A stretch of DNA of 8,528 bases from Bacteroidales bacterium (GTDB lineage Bacteria > Bacteroidota > Bacteroidia > Bacteroidales > Muribaculaceae), in contig CAAGGJ010000049.1 in the NCBI GenBank assembly GCA_900769345.1, positions 1 through 8,528 of the forward strand, read 5' to 3'. Position numbers and translations under genes: made by a program. The notes beneath the pieces are model-generated. The model had not been told where the DNA came from. It was given only the letters and a program-made list of their open reading frames with translations, and searched no databases. Shown here in pieces: positions 1 to 6,074 of this stretch. The stretch's first letter is position 1, and the number at the start of each line of letters is the position of its first letter.

Positions 1-227
1 GCACAAAATTCGATAAAGTGACCATCAAACTCAATCCAAAGTACTACAAAGGCAAGGAATTTGTGATAGAAGCCAAGGGTAACAGCGACAGCACTCCATA
101 TGTGCAGCGCTATGTGCTCAATGGTGAGCCACTAAAAGACCTTCGCATACCATTTAGTGCCATCACCGACGGCGGCAAGCTCGAAGTGGAAATGGGTGCC
201 GAACCAGTAGATGACTACACGAAGTGA
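1..227 (+). CDS. C-terminal end of a GH92-family alpha-mannosidase (5' partial)
   Basis: The reading frame is open from the window edge (first full codon at 3) to a TGA at 225-227, giving about 75 residues; the true start lies upstream. The residues resemble the C-terminal beta-sandwich end of GH92 exo-alpha-mannosidases: a stretch like GKEFVIEAKGNS, then YVQRYVLNGEPL, then ITDGGKLEVEMGAEP. In the family the matching region reads roughly 'f-I-A-n-N-s ... Y-I-Q-s-a-x-L-N-G-x-P-l ... i-x-x-G-G-x-L-x-f-x-M-G-x-x-P'. GH92 enzymes are calcium-dependent and trim mannose from host or yeast glycans, usually in the periplasm or at the surface. The catalytic part is outside the window, so activity cannot be judged. 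It converges on the hipBA operon. The family call is from recalled motifs only. Confidence 0.8.
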   Translation, partial: TKFDKVTIKLNPKYYKGKEFVIEAKGNSDSTPYVQRYVLNGEPLKDLRIPFSAITDGGKLEVEMGAEPVDDYTK

Positions 228-251
228 TTACGAAAATTTTGACAATAAGTA

Positions 252-278
252 GGGGGCGCACTGAAAATTAGCGCCCCT
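252..278. terminator. GC-rich hairpin between convergent GH92 gene and hipA region
   Basis: GGGGCGC at 253-259 pairs perfectly with GCGCCCC at 271-277, and a G-T pair (252/278) extends the stem to 8 bp around an 11-nt A-rich loop. It starts 24 bp after the GH92 stop codon. No run of T follows on the plus strand (TCTATACTA), so it is an imperfect intrinsic terminator. It could serve either of the two convergent transcripts. Confidence 0.5.
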
Positions 279-291
279 CTATACTAACTGC

Positions 292-546
292 TTATAGATT
301 GAAATACTTTACGACCATTGCTTTTAGTTGGTCGGTAGTTAGGTTAGCAAATCCTATTCGTTCGATAAGCGCAAACTCTTCTTTGTTTTTACCGATAACA
401 AATTTTCGTTCTATACCATCGATGTTGGCGAGCAAATGATAGTTGCCCTTGTAGGTTTACTCAATATGCAAATTGCTAATGATGTGCCCATTGATGTCGG
501 TTTTTTGTATCCAAAGTTTCGCATGCCCATTCGCCCCATGCTTTCA
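292..546 (-). pseudogene. Decayed coding remnant downstream of and overlapping hipA
   Basis: On the minus strand, reading from 456 down to a TAA at 292-294, there are 54 protein-like codons with no ATG near the front. The peptide runs TYKGNYHLLANIDGIERK and later KNKEEFALIERIGF, LTTDQLKAM and VVKYFNL. An in-frame TAA sits at 457-459. Upstream of it the same frame stays open to a TGA at 544-546 and reads GHAKLWIQKTDINGHIIS then NLHIE, which continues the same style of sequence. This suggests one older gene broken by a nonsense mutation, now headless and overlapping the last 23 codons of hipA in another frame. The reading depends on protein-like composition; I do not recognise the family. It could alternatively be the original 3' extension of a longer hipA that has frameshifted. 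Confidence 0.5.
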
Positions 547-1783
547 GGTGCTCAATGATGGTAGATTCTATTCTGCCAATCCACGATTCGGTCACTTCGT
601 TATCGGTAGCTATGGAGCGGAATTGTTTTAATGAGGAAACTACATCTCTGATGATGGCATCGGCACGACGAATGCCATTGTCTTGAGCAAACGCCATCAC
701 ATCGGAGCGAGTTATGTCGTGCAGTTTGGCTCGGATATACATACAATGGTCACTATTGGGCAAATAACCACCTCGGTCGATGATATAAGTGATGTCGTAA
801 GCCGGCGCAAGACGCCAAGAACCGTCCTCATTCATAATGAATGAGAAGTTCTTGTTGTGGTCGTCGGTGTTATTAGACAATATATTGAAGACCATTCTTC
901 GGAATATCTCCTGGCAATCAGCTTCCGGTAGGTGAAGTTTTCGGCAAACAGAAATCAGCTGCTCGTAACTCTCGGCATCGGGACTTATGGCGGCCAAAGT
1001 TTGTGTATGTATCTTTTTCTCGCCATTGCGGTCGAATCGTTTGGTCAAGAAATGATAATTACCGTCTACTCGATATAGCTCGGATGACATCATATCGATA
1101 CCCGCTAAAGTAGCCAACTTATAGTAAGTCATTTCCAATTGGGCTGAGCAATATTCGGAGTTTCCGAATTTTAGAATGTAATAGTCATAACCTACCAAAC
1201 CGGCTATCTGCCCGCTTCGTATCTCTCCGCTATCTCTGTTGATGGCAAGAATTGCCTTAGGCTGACGCCCACCGGCAGAGGTGCCTACAGTCAGCAATGA
1301 TTGCATGGTAATGGATTCTTCCGGCATAATACGGGCGTTCTCTCTTTCGTTGAAAATGCGTTCTGCCAATTCAGCTAACGACTTGATATCAATTTTTCCG
1401 GCTCTGTTTTCTCTGTTTGCTTCGGGTATGAATTCTAATGCACCCATTCCTCTTTTACCTATAAACGATAGCTTATCGAGAGGATTAATATCCGAGTTGG
1501 ATAATTTTTGTTGCTGACGCCATAAATCAAACAATTGGTTTCCCCAAGCATCAGGCAATGAATCTGCCACGAATGCCGGGAGTTTCTGATAAATCTTGGC
1601 ATCCTCACCCCAAATAGGCAACAATCCTCTGGCTCCATCAATCGGAGCAACCAGTGGAGATATGTTTAATCCTTTTTTGAGGAAAAGAGGATTATATGTG
1701 AAATAAGATAGCCGGCGATGTTCATCCCAAGCCAAACGGCCTATCTCGTCACCCCAAAGAGTTATTTTTAATGACTTTATCAT
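476..1783 (-). CDS. hipA: HipA-family serine/threonine kinase toxin
   Basis: The product is 435 residues, close to the roughly 440 of E. coli HipA, so this is a full-length one-chain HipA rather than a split HipS/HipT form. Residues 1-120 form the N-terminal Couple_hipA-like subdomain (LWGDEIGRLAW; PLDKLSFIGKRGMGALEF at about 101-118). The kinase part follows: SAGGRQPK at 169-176, aligning with the Ser150 loop of E. coli HipA (Ser169 is the likely autophosphorylation site); ILKFG with Lys205 for ATP contact; LTKRFDR at 246-252; catalytic NTDDHNKNFS at 305-314 (Asp307, Asn312); and metal-binding Asp330 in APAYDI. All key residues are present, so it should be active. HipA phosphorylates aminoacyl-tRNA synthetases, classically GltX, halting translation and promoting dormancy. 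The ATG lies 9 nt after the hipB stop, so translation is probably coupled. The last 15-20 residues (CETLDTKNRHQWAHH) are atypical and overlap a remnant in another frame. Confidence 0.93.
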   Translation of the reverse strand: MIKSLKITLWGDEIGRLAWDEHRRLSYFTYNPLFLKKGLNISPLVAPIDGARGLLPIWGEDAKIYQKLPAFVADSLPDAWGNQLFDLWRQQQKLSNSDINPLDKLSFIGKRGMGALEFIPEANRENRAGKIDIKSLAELAERIFNERENARIMPEESITMQSLLTVGTSAGGRQPKAILAINRDSGEIRSGQIAGLVGYDYYILKFGNSEYCSAQLEMTYYKLATLAGIDMMSSELYRVDGNYHFLTKRFDRNGEKKIHTQTLAAISPDAESYEQLISVCRKLHLPEADCQEIFRRMVFNILSNNTDDHNKNFSFIMNEDGSWRLAPAYDITYIIDRGGYLPNSDHCMYIRAKLHDITRSDVMAFAQDNGIRRADAIIRDVVSSLKQFRSIATDNEVTESWIGRIESTIIEHLKAWGEWACETLDTKNRHQWAHH

Positions 1784-1792
1784 ATCGGTTGC

Positions 1793-2101
1793 TTATTTAG
1801 AGTGTCTGATTCGTTGAGCTTTTTTATCGTCTTTGCGCATAAGGTAGGGCGATTCGGGCAATTCGGGCAGGAGATTGTTTAAAGAATTTATCTGACCTAT
1901 CACTTTAAGTAAAAGGAGAAAAGTAGATAACGAAAGATTGCCAGCCGTGCCATTTTCAAATTTATGTATAGTGGTAAGCCCAATACCGGATAGTTCCGAC
2001 ACCTCTTTTTGTGTCAGATTGCACCGCATGCGGTAATCCTTAAATCGAGTGCCCAACATACGCACCAACTCCGGAGTGGAATATTCGTACAAGTCTTTCA
2101 T
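1793..2101 (-). CDS. hipB: HipB-like XRE-family antitoxin and autorepressor
   Basis: I chose the ATG at 2099-2101 (102 residues). A TTG at 2147-2149 would add 16 residues, but these would be encoded by the operator-like palindrome and look unlike a domain. A Cro/C1-type helix-turn-helix covers about residues 18-72: FKDYRMRCNLTQKEVSELSG, then the recognition helix in GLTTIHKFENG (41-51). The basic tail (MRKDDKKAQRIRHSK) resembles those of other HipB-type regulators. HipB proteins dimerise, bind operators with this fold, and cover HipA to neutralise it. It is the first gene of a two-gene operon with hipA 9 nt downstream, the standard antitoxin-first order. Base use is AT-rich: the row 1861-1920 has 20 G/C of 60, against 36 of 60 in row 2401-2460 of rlmN. 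Assignment rests on the fold plus the neighbour. Confidence 0.9.
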   Translation of the reverse strand: MKDLYEYSTPELVRMLGTRFKDYRMRCNLTQKEVSELSGIGLTTIHKFENGTAGNLSLSTFLLLLKVIGQINSLNNLLPELPESPYLMRKDDKKAQRIRHSK

Positions 2102-2110
2102 AATCCGGCT

Positions 2111-2136
2111 ATAACTATCATTATGTTGATAGTTAT
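2111..2136. promoter_or_regulatory. Perfect inverted repeat, likely HipB operator
   Basis: ATAACTATCA (2111-2120) and TGATAGTTAT (2127-2136) are perfect 10-bp inverted copies around a 6-bp spacer, ending 9 bp upstream of the hipB ATG. E. coli HipB is known to bind TATCC-N8-GGATA operators; here the core is TATCA-N6-TGATA, similar in length and sequence. A further half-site, GTTGATA at 2166-2172, repeats the GTTGATA at 2125-2131 at a spacing of 41 bp, about four helical turns. Binding here would block the promoter just upstream, giving autoregulation. Confidence 0.75.
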
Positions 2137-2181
2137 CTATATATAACAAGCTTTATCTTTAATAAGTTGATATTTATAATG

Positions 2182-2189
2182 CAAAGCTA
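2182..2189 (-). promoter_or_regulatory. hipBA promoter, -7 element TAGCTTTG
   Basis: On the minus strand TAGCTTTG is an exact match to the Bacteroidetes -7 consensus TAnnTTTG. A T-rich block (TTTTT) lies about 20 bp upstream at the -33 position, though not a clean TTTG. Transcription would begin near 2175, giving a leader of about 75 nt that contains the operator-like inverted repeat. Confidence 0.65.
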
Positions 2190-2294
2190 CTCATTTTTTT
2201 GTTTTGGCGAAAAATTTTGGCTGAAAAATGTGATTTTGTAGCAATTATTTTGACAGAGAAGGTGGCTTGCAATGCGAGGGGCGATGTAATAATA

Positions 2295-2331
2295 AGCCAC
2301 GCCGAGGCTTTGTGATGCGGGTGGCGTGGCT
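2295..2331 (-). terminator. Intrinsic terminator of rlmN
   Basis: AGCCACGCC (2295-2303) and GGCGTGGCT (2323-2331) form a perfect 9-bp GC-rich stem with a 19-nt loop. Read on the minus strand it lies about 40 nt after the rlmN stop and is followed by a T-rich tract (TATTATTAC). It insulates hipBA from rlmN transcription. The rest of the gap between rlmN and hipB holds only the hipBA promoter and A/T-rich sequence. Confidence 0.8.
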
Positions 2332-2372
2332 ATATTATGAGGTAACTACTGCGTTATAGCGTTAGTGTTGCA

Positions 2373-3425
2373 TTATTTCTTCTTGGTTTTGCCGGCGAGC
2401 ATGCCGCAGGCGGCGAAGATGTCTTCGCCACGACTGCGACGGATGGTGCATATAATGCCGCGCGAATTGAGGTAGTCGCGGAAGGCGGTCATGTGCTGTT
2501 CGTCGCTTGTGCGCAGGTCTACGCCTGGGATAGCGTGATAGCGAATCAGGTTGACGCGAATAGGTTGATGTCCGATGAGATGTTCAAGGGCTTTAGCATG
2601 GTCGAGGTCGTCGTTGAGCGTGTGAAACATGGTGTATTCGAGCGAAAGGCGGCGCTGATGTGCAAAGTCGTGTTGGCTAAGCATCTGCAGCACGTTCTTG
2701 ATGGGATAAGCTTTTTCCACCGGCATCAGGCTTAGTCGCTCGTCATGGAATGGCGAGTGCACCGAGATGGCGATATGCACCGAGGTCTCGGTAACGAGTC
2801 GTTCAAGTTCTTTCATTTTGCCTATCGATGACACGGTGATGCGTTTAGGACTCCAAGCAAATCCCCAATCGGCGGTCATAATCTCTATGGCTTGAAGCAC
2901 GGCTTCGAGGTTGTCCATCGGTTCGCCCATACCCATAAACACCACATTTGTTAGGTCGTGACTTTCGGGTACGCTAAGCACTTGATTGATAATCTGATTG
3001 GCGGTGAGGTTGCCGTGAAAGCCTTGTCGGCCGGTCATGCAGAAGCTGCAATTCATCTTGCAGCCTTTCTGCGACGAGATGCAGAGAGTGGCACGGTCGT
3101 CATCGGGGATGTAAACACTCTCCACGGCTTGACCGTCGCCGGTGGAGAAGAGATATTTGGCAGTGCCGTCGATGCTGCGTTGCTCCTTGCAAGGCGGTTC
3201 GAGACCGAGCGTGTAGGCTTGCTGCAGGCGAGCACGATTGACCTTAGAGATATTGTTCATCTCGTCGAAACTCTTGGCGCGGTGCACATAGAGCCATTCA
3301 GCCAACTGCTTGGCTGTGAAACGCGGCATTCCTAAATCGGTTACCACTTGCTGAAGTTGCGATAATGTCATACCCACGAGCGGACTGCGCTCGAGTGTGG
3401 CGGCTGATATGTTGTTGTCGTTCAT
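2373..3425 (-). CDS. rlmN: 23S rRNA (A2503-C2) / tRNA (A37-C2) methyltransferase RlmN
   Basis: RlmN is a radical SAM enzyme that places a C2 methyl group on A2503 of 23S rRNA, and on A37 of some tRNAs, tuning the peptidyl-transferase exit tunnel and fidelity. I start at the ATG at 3423-3425 (350 residues): family members begin shortly before a motif like LVGMTLSQLQQVVTDLGMP, and the earlier ATG would add a hydrophobic tail overlapping the promoter. The cluster motif GCKMNCSFC gives Cys122, Cys126 and Cys129; GMGEPMDN follows near 165-172. The two mechanistic cysteines are present: Cys115 in TLCISSQKGC and Cys340 in AACGMLAG. The C-terminal GMLAGKTKKK end is full length. It is a single-gene unit, divergent from surE across 111 bp. 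Confidence 0.96.
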   Translation of the reverse strand: MNDNNISAATLERSPLVGMTLSQLQQVVTDLGMPRFTAKQLAEWLYVHRAKSFDEMNNISKVNRARLQQAYTLGLEPPCKEQRSIDGTAKYLFSTGDGQAVESVYIPDDDRATLCISSQKGCKMNCSFCMTGRQGFHGNLTANQIINQVLSVPESHDLTNVVFMGMGEPMDNLEAVLQAIEIMTADWGFAWSPKRITVSSIGKMKELERLVTETSVHIAISVHSPFHDERLSLMPVEKAYPIKNVLQMLSQHDFAHQRRLSLEYTMFHTLNDDLDHAKALEHLIGHQPIRVNLIRYHAIPGVDLRTSDEQHMTAFRDYLNSRGIICTIRRSRGEDIFAACGMLAGKTKKK

Positions 3426-3452
3426 AAATAGCAATGAAAGTGTGAGTAGAGG

Positions 3453-3460
3453 CAAAATTA
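3453..3460 (-). promoter_or_regulatory. rlmN promoter, -7 element TAATTTTG
   Basis: Minus-strand TAATTTTG matches TAnnTTTG exactly and lies 27 bp before the chosen rlmN ATG, leaving a leader of about 20 nt. The -33 region (AATTTA, about 20 bp further up) is a weak match. This position also supports the downstream ATG, since the upstream ATG at 3453-3455 would fall inside the element. Confidence 0.6.
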
Positions 3461-3500
3461 CAACTATTATGTGGTAAATTCGCTAAAAAATGCGTAATTT

Positions 3501-3509
3501 TATAGTTTG
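3501..3509 (+). promoter_or_regulatory. Possible surE promoter, TATAGTTTG
   Basis: TATAGTTTG resembles the TAnnTTTG element but has three bases rather than two between TA and TTTG. It sits 27 bp before the surE ATG in the only gap available for divergent promoters. There is no strong -33 match. The leader ends AATAAGAAGCT, A-rich with no classic ribosome-binding site. Confidence 0.4.
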
Positions 3510-3536
3510 AATGCAAAAATAGAAAAATAAGAAGCT

Positions 3537-4313
3537 ATGACAGATAATAATCAACGACTGATATTTGTAAGTAACGATGACGGATATAATGCGGCAGGGA
3601 TACGCCATCTTATAGAAGTGGCTTGCGACTATGGCTATGTGATAGCCGTGGCGCCGAGCACACATCAGAGTGGCAAATCATCGTCGCTGACCATGGACAC
3701 GCCGCTGCGTGCCGAAGTGGTGGAGAAGACCGATCGATATAAGCTCATAAGCGTGAACGGCACCCCGGTAGACTGCGCAAAGTTGGCGCTCAATGTGCTG
3801 CTGCCTCGCCGCCCTGACCTGCTTCTCTCGGGCATTAATCACGGCTATAATTCGGGCGTGAATGTGATATATTCGGGCACTATGGGCGTGGTGTTTGAGG
3901 GTTGCTTGCAGGGAATCGACAGCATAGGATTTTCCTATGGCGATTATCGGCCGGAAATCGACTTCTCGCCGTGCGATGCGGTGATGCGTCGCACCATAGA
4001 GCATGTGCTTGAGCATCATTTGCCGGCCGGAGTGGGGCTGAATGTCAACATACCCGTGCCCGAGGGCGATGGAGTGAAGGGTATAAAGATAACACGCGCC
4101 TCGAGCGGCCGCTGGGCAGAGGAATATGAAGAGCGAGTGGACCCGTTCGGACGGAAATATTATTGGCTTACCGGGCATCTCGAGAACGATGATGCCGACA
4201 ATGCCGATAGCGATATGTATTGGCTCGACCGAGGCTATGCATCGATTACGCCATGCAGTCCCGACCAGTCGAACTTGCAGGTAATGGAGCGTTTACGCAC
4301 AGAATTTCAATAA
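3537..4313 (+). CDS. surE: 5'/3'-nucleotidase SurE
   Basis: SurE is a cytoplasmic, metal-dependent phosphatase that removes phosphate from nucleoside 5'- and 3'-monophosphates and helps cells survive stationary phase. The 258 residues are the usual length. The N-terminal Rossmann-like half holds the acidic metal site NDDG at 13-16 (Asp14, Asp15), the active-site stretch APSTHQSGKSSSLT (Ser45), VNGTPVDC at 73-80, and the signature LLSGINHGYNSGVNVIYSGT with Asn101 as a metal ligand. The C-terminal part carries the YASITP motif normal for the family. The ATG at 3537 gives a direct fit to the family start (RLIFVSNDDGYNAAG). It is divergent from rlmN and 139 bp upstream of gltX, which has its own promoter, so the two may be only partly co-transcribed. 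Confidence 0.97.
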   Translation: MTDNNQRLIFVSNDDGYNAAGIRHLIEVACDYGYVIAVAPSTHQSGKSSSLTMDTPLRAEVVEKTDRYKLISVNGTPVDCAKLALNVLLPRRPDLLLSGINHGYNSGVNVIYSGTMGVVFEGCLQGIDSIGFSYGDYRPEIDFSPCDAVMRRTIEHVLEHHLPAGVGLNVNIPVPEGDGVKGIKITRASSGRWAEEYEERVDPFGRKYYWLTGHLENDDADNADSDMYWLDRGYASITPCSPDQSNLQVMERLRTEFQ

Positions 4314-4320
4314 AATATAC

Positions 4321-4328
4321 TATCTTTG
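4321..4328 (+). promoter_or_regulatory. gltX promoter, -7 element TATCTTTG
   Basis: TATCTTTG is an exact TAnnTTTG match only 7 bp after the surE stop. Any -33 element would lie inside the surE 3' end, where only weak matches are visible. Transcription would start near 4335, leaving a gltX leader of about 118 nt. Confidence 0.6.
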
Positions 4329-4346
4329 CAGCGATTTTGGCGCTTG

Positions 4347-4376
4347 GTGAGCAATCGGTTGCCGTAAAATGCTCAC
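4347..4376 (+). promoter_or_regulatory. Nested hairpin in the gltX leader
   Basis: GTGAGCA (4347-4353) pairs perfectly with TGCTCAC (4370-4376). Inside the loop, CGG (4356-4358) and CCG (4362-4364) can form a small inner stem. A GAGGAG follows at 4377-4382, but no start codon sits at the right distance. No T-run follows, so it is not an obvious terminator. Whether it regulates gltX is unknown; no T-box or named riboswitch was recognised. Confidence 0.4.
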
Positions 4377-4452
4377 GAGGAGTCGAAATAACGGTCAATG
4401 GGAATGAAATAAAACGAAAATAACAATAAAAAATATAACAATAACTACTACA

Positions 4453-5985
4453 ATGGAAAGAAGAGTGAGAGTACGCTTTGCGCCGTCACCCACAGGAGCC
4501 TTGCATATAGGCGGAGTGCGCACAGCATTGTATAACTATTTGTTTGCCCGTCAGAACGGCGGTGATATGATATTGCGCATCGAGGACACTGATTCGTGTC
4601 GTTTTGTGCCCGGAGCTGAAGAATATATCAACGAGGCACTGGCATGGCTTGGTATAGGCATCGATGAAGGTGTGCGCGAAGGTGGCAATTATGGCCCCTA
4701 CAAGCAGAGCGAACGCCGCGAGATATATCGCGAACATGTGGATATGCTTCTCAATTCGGGCAATGCCTATATAGCATTCGATACTCCGGAAGAACTTAAC
4801 GCCAAGCGCGAAGAAATACCCAATTTCCAATACGATGCCTCTACACGCAGTGTGATGCGCAACTCGCTCTCGATGCCTGCCGATGAGGTGAAGGCACTCA
4901 TAGATGCAGGCACACCCTATGTGGTTCGATTCAAGATTGAGCCAAACCGCGACGTGGTGGTGGATGACCTAATCCGCGGAAAGGTGACTATCAATTCATC
5001 GATTCTCGACGATAAAGTGCTATATAAGAGCGCCGACCAATTGCCTACCTATCACTTGGCAAATATCGTTGACGACCATTTGATGGAAGTGAGCCATGTG
5101 ATTCGCGGCGAAGAGTGGTTGCCAAGCGCACCATTGCACGTGCTGCTCTACGAAGCATTCGGTTGGGCTGACACCATGCCGCAATTTGTGCACTTGCCAT
5201 TGCTTCTCAAGCCCACAGGAAAGGGCAAACTCAGCAAGCGCGATGGTAAAAAGCTCGGTTTCCCCGTGTTCCCGCTCGAATGGCGCGACAAGGGTGAAGA
5301 CGGCGAAGAAGTGTGGGACGGATTCCGCGAATCGGGTTTCTTGCCCGAGGCGTTGGTCAACTTTGTGGCACTCCTTGGCTGGAATCCAGGCGACAATCGC
5401 GAAATAATGAGCATGGAAGAACTTATCCGTGACTTCTCGTTCGCTCACTGCTCTAAGAGCGGTGCCCGCTTCGACTACGATAAGGCAAAATGGTTCAACC
5501 ACGAATATCTCATCAAACTCGACGATGCCAAGCTTGCCGAGCAATACAAGCCTGTGCTCGAAGCGCACGGCGTGAATGTGGCTGACTACAGCGACCAATT
5601 CTTGGCACAAGTGGTGTCGCTCGTTAAGGGGCGCATCACATTCGTTAAGGACCTTTGGGAGCAGTCGAAATTCTTCTTCGTGGCTCCCGACGAATACGCC
5701 GAAAAAGACATCAAGAAGCGTTGGAAAGAAGACACTCCACGCATCATGAACGAACTTTGCGATGTGCTTGATGCCATCGAAGACTTCGGTACCAAGAATC
5801 AAGAAGAGATAGTGCTCGGCTGGATAAGTGAGCACGAATATCACCTGGGCAATGTGATGAATGCCTTCCGCCTTGCCGTTGTGGGCGAGTGCAAAGGCCC
5901 TCATATGTTCGACATTACCGAACTCATAGGTAAGGAAGAAACCATAGCTCGCTTGCGCAAGGCAGTTGCCACTATAGGCAAATAA
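4453..5985 (+). CDS. gltX: Glutamyl-tRNA synthetase
   Basis: This class I aminoacyl-tRNA synthetase charges tRNA-Glu in the cytoplasm. The 510 residues are complete. The HIGH signature is HIGG at 18-21 in PSPTGALHIGGVRTALYN, followed by LRIEDTD at 41-47; HVIRGEEWLPSAPLH (215-229) belongs to the active-site region; the KMSKS-type loop is KLSKR at 259-263. The C-terminal anticodon-binding helical domain runs from about 350 to 510. After KLSKRDG there is an extra stretch (LGFPVFPLEWRDK, GEDGEEVWDGFRE) before the GFLPEALVNF shared with other bacteria, an insertion of about 20 residues relative to E. coli that I associate with Bacteroidetes enzymes. Ser261 corresponds to the serine phosphorylated by HipA in E. 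coli GltX. Its leader has no Shine-Dalgarno, only A/T-rich sequence. There is no clear intrinsic terminator after it. Confidence 0.98.
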   Translation: MERRVRVRFAPSPTGALHIGGVRTALYNYLFARQNGGDMILRIEDTDSCRFVPGAEEYINEALAWLGIGIDEGVREGGNYGPYKQSERREIYREHVDMLLNSGNAYIAFDTPEELNAKREEIPNFQYDASTRSVMRNSLSMPADEVKALIDAGTPYVVRFKIEPNRDVVVDDLIRGKVTINSSILDDKVLYKSADQLPTYHLANIVDDHLMEVSHVIRGEEWLPSAPLHVLLYEAFGWADTMPQFVHLPLLLKPTGKGKLSKRDGKKLGFPVFPLEWRDKGEDGEEVWDGFRESGFLPEALVNFVALLGWNPGDNREIMSMEELIRDFSFAHCSKSGARFDYDKAKWFNHEYLIKLDDAKLAEQYKPVLEAHGVNVADYSDQFLAQVVSLVKGRITFVKDLWEQSKFFFVAPDEYAEKDIKKRWKEDTPRIMNELCDVLDAIEDFGTKNQEEIVLGWISEHEYHLGNVMNAFRLAVVGECKGPHMFDITELIGKEETIARLRKAVATIGK

Positions 5986-6036
5986 TAAAAGCCTCCGGCG
6001 CAAGATATTGTGATAGACAAACTTTACTTAGAGCTT

Positions 6037-6044
6037 TAATATTG
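6037..6044 (+). promoter_or_regulatory. Weak candidate promoter for the barrel gene, TAATATTG
   Basis: TAATATTG differs from TAnnTTTG by one base and lies 30 bp before the chosen ATG at 6075. No convincing -33 element is present. Read-through from gltX, 89 bp upstream, is the alternative source of transcription. Confidence 0.25.
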
Positions 6045-6074
6045 CGGATAACACAGAACAGAAATAATAGCACT

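Noticed and set aside
500..506. Slippery heptamer A-AAA-AAC in the hipA frame (minus strand, codons Thr426-Lys427-Asn428), suggesting programmed -1 frameshifting
   Set aside because: A -1 shift leads into a frame with no protein-like character that ends at a TAG, not into the frame of the downstream remnant, which is +1. It is likely chance in an A-run.
2098..2121. Seven-codon upstream ORF whose TGA overlaps the hipB ATG on the minus strand
   Set aside because: It lies inside the operator palindrome, has no ribosome-binding site and is too short to separate from chance.
2102..2149. Longer hipB starting at a TTG at 2149
   Set aside because: The extra 16 residues are encoded by the inverted repeat and precede a good ATG; a rare start codon is not needed.
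2958..3335. 125-residue plus-strand open frame inside rlmN
   Set aside because: It is antisense to conserved radical SAM motifs of rlmN and has no motif of its own.
4220..4423. 67-residue open frame spanning the surE end and gltX leader
   Set aside because: Most of its first half is an out-of-frame reading of surE, and it has no ribosome-binding site or recognisable motif.
5020..6003. 327-residue antisense open frame opposite gltX
   Set aside because: gltX is unmistakable on the plus strand; the antisense frame has no motif, promoter or leader.
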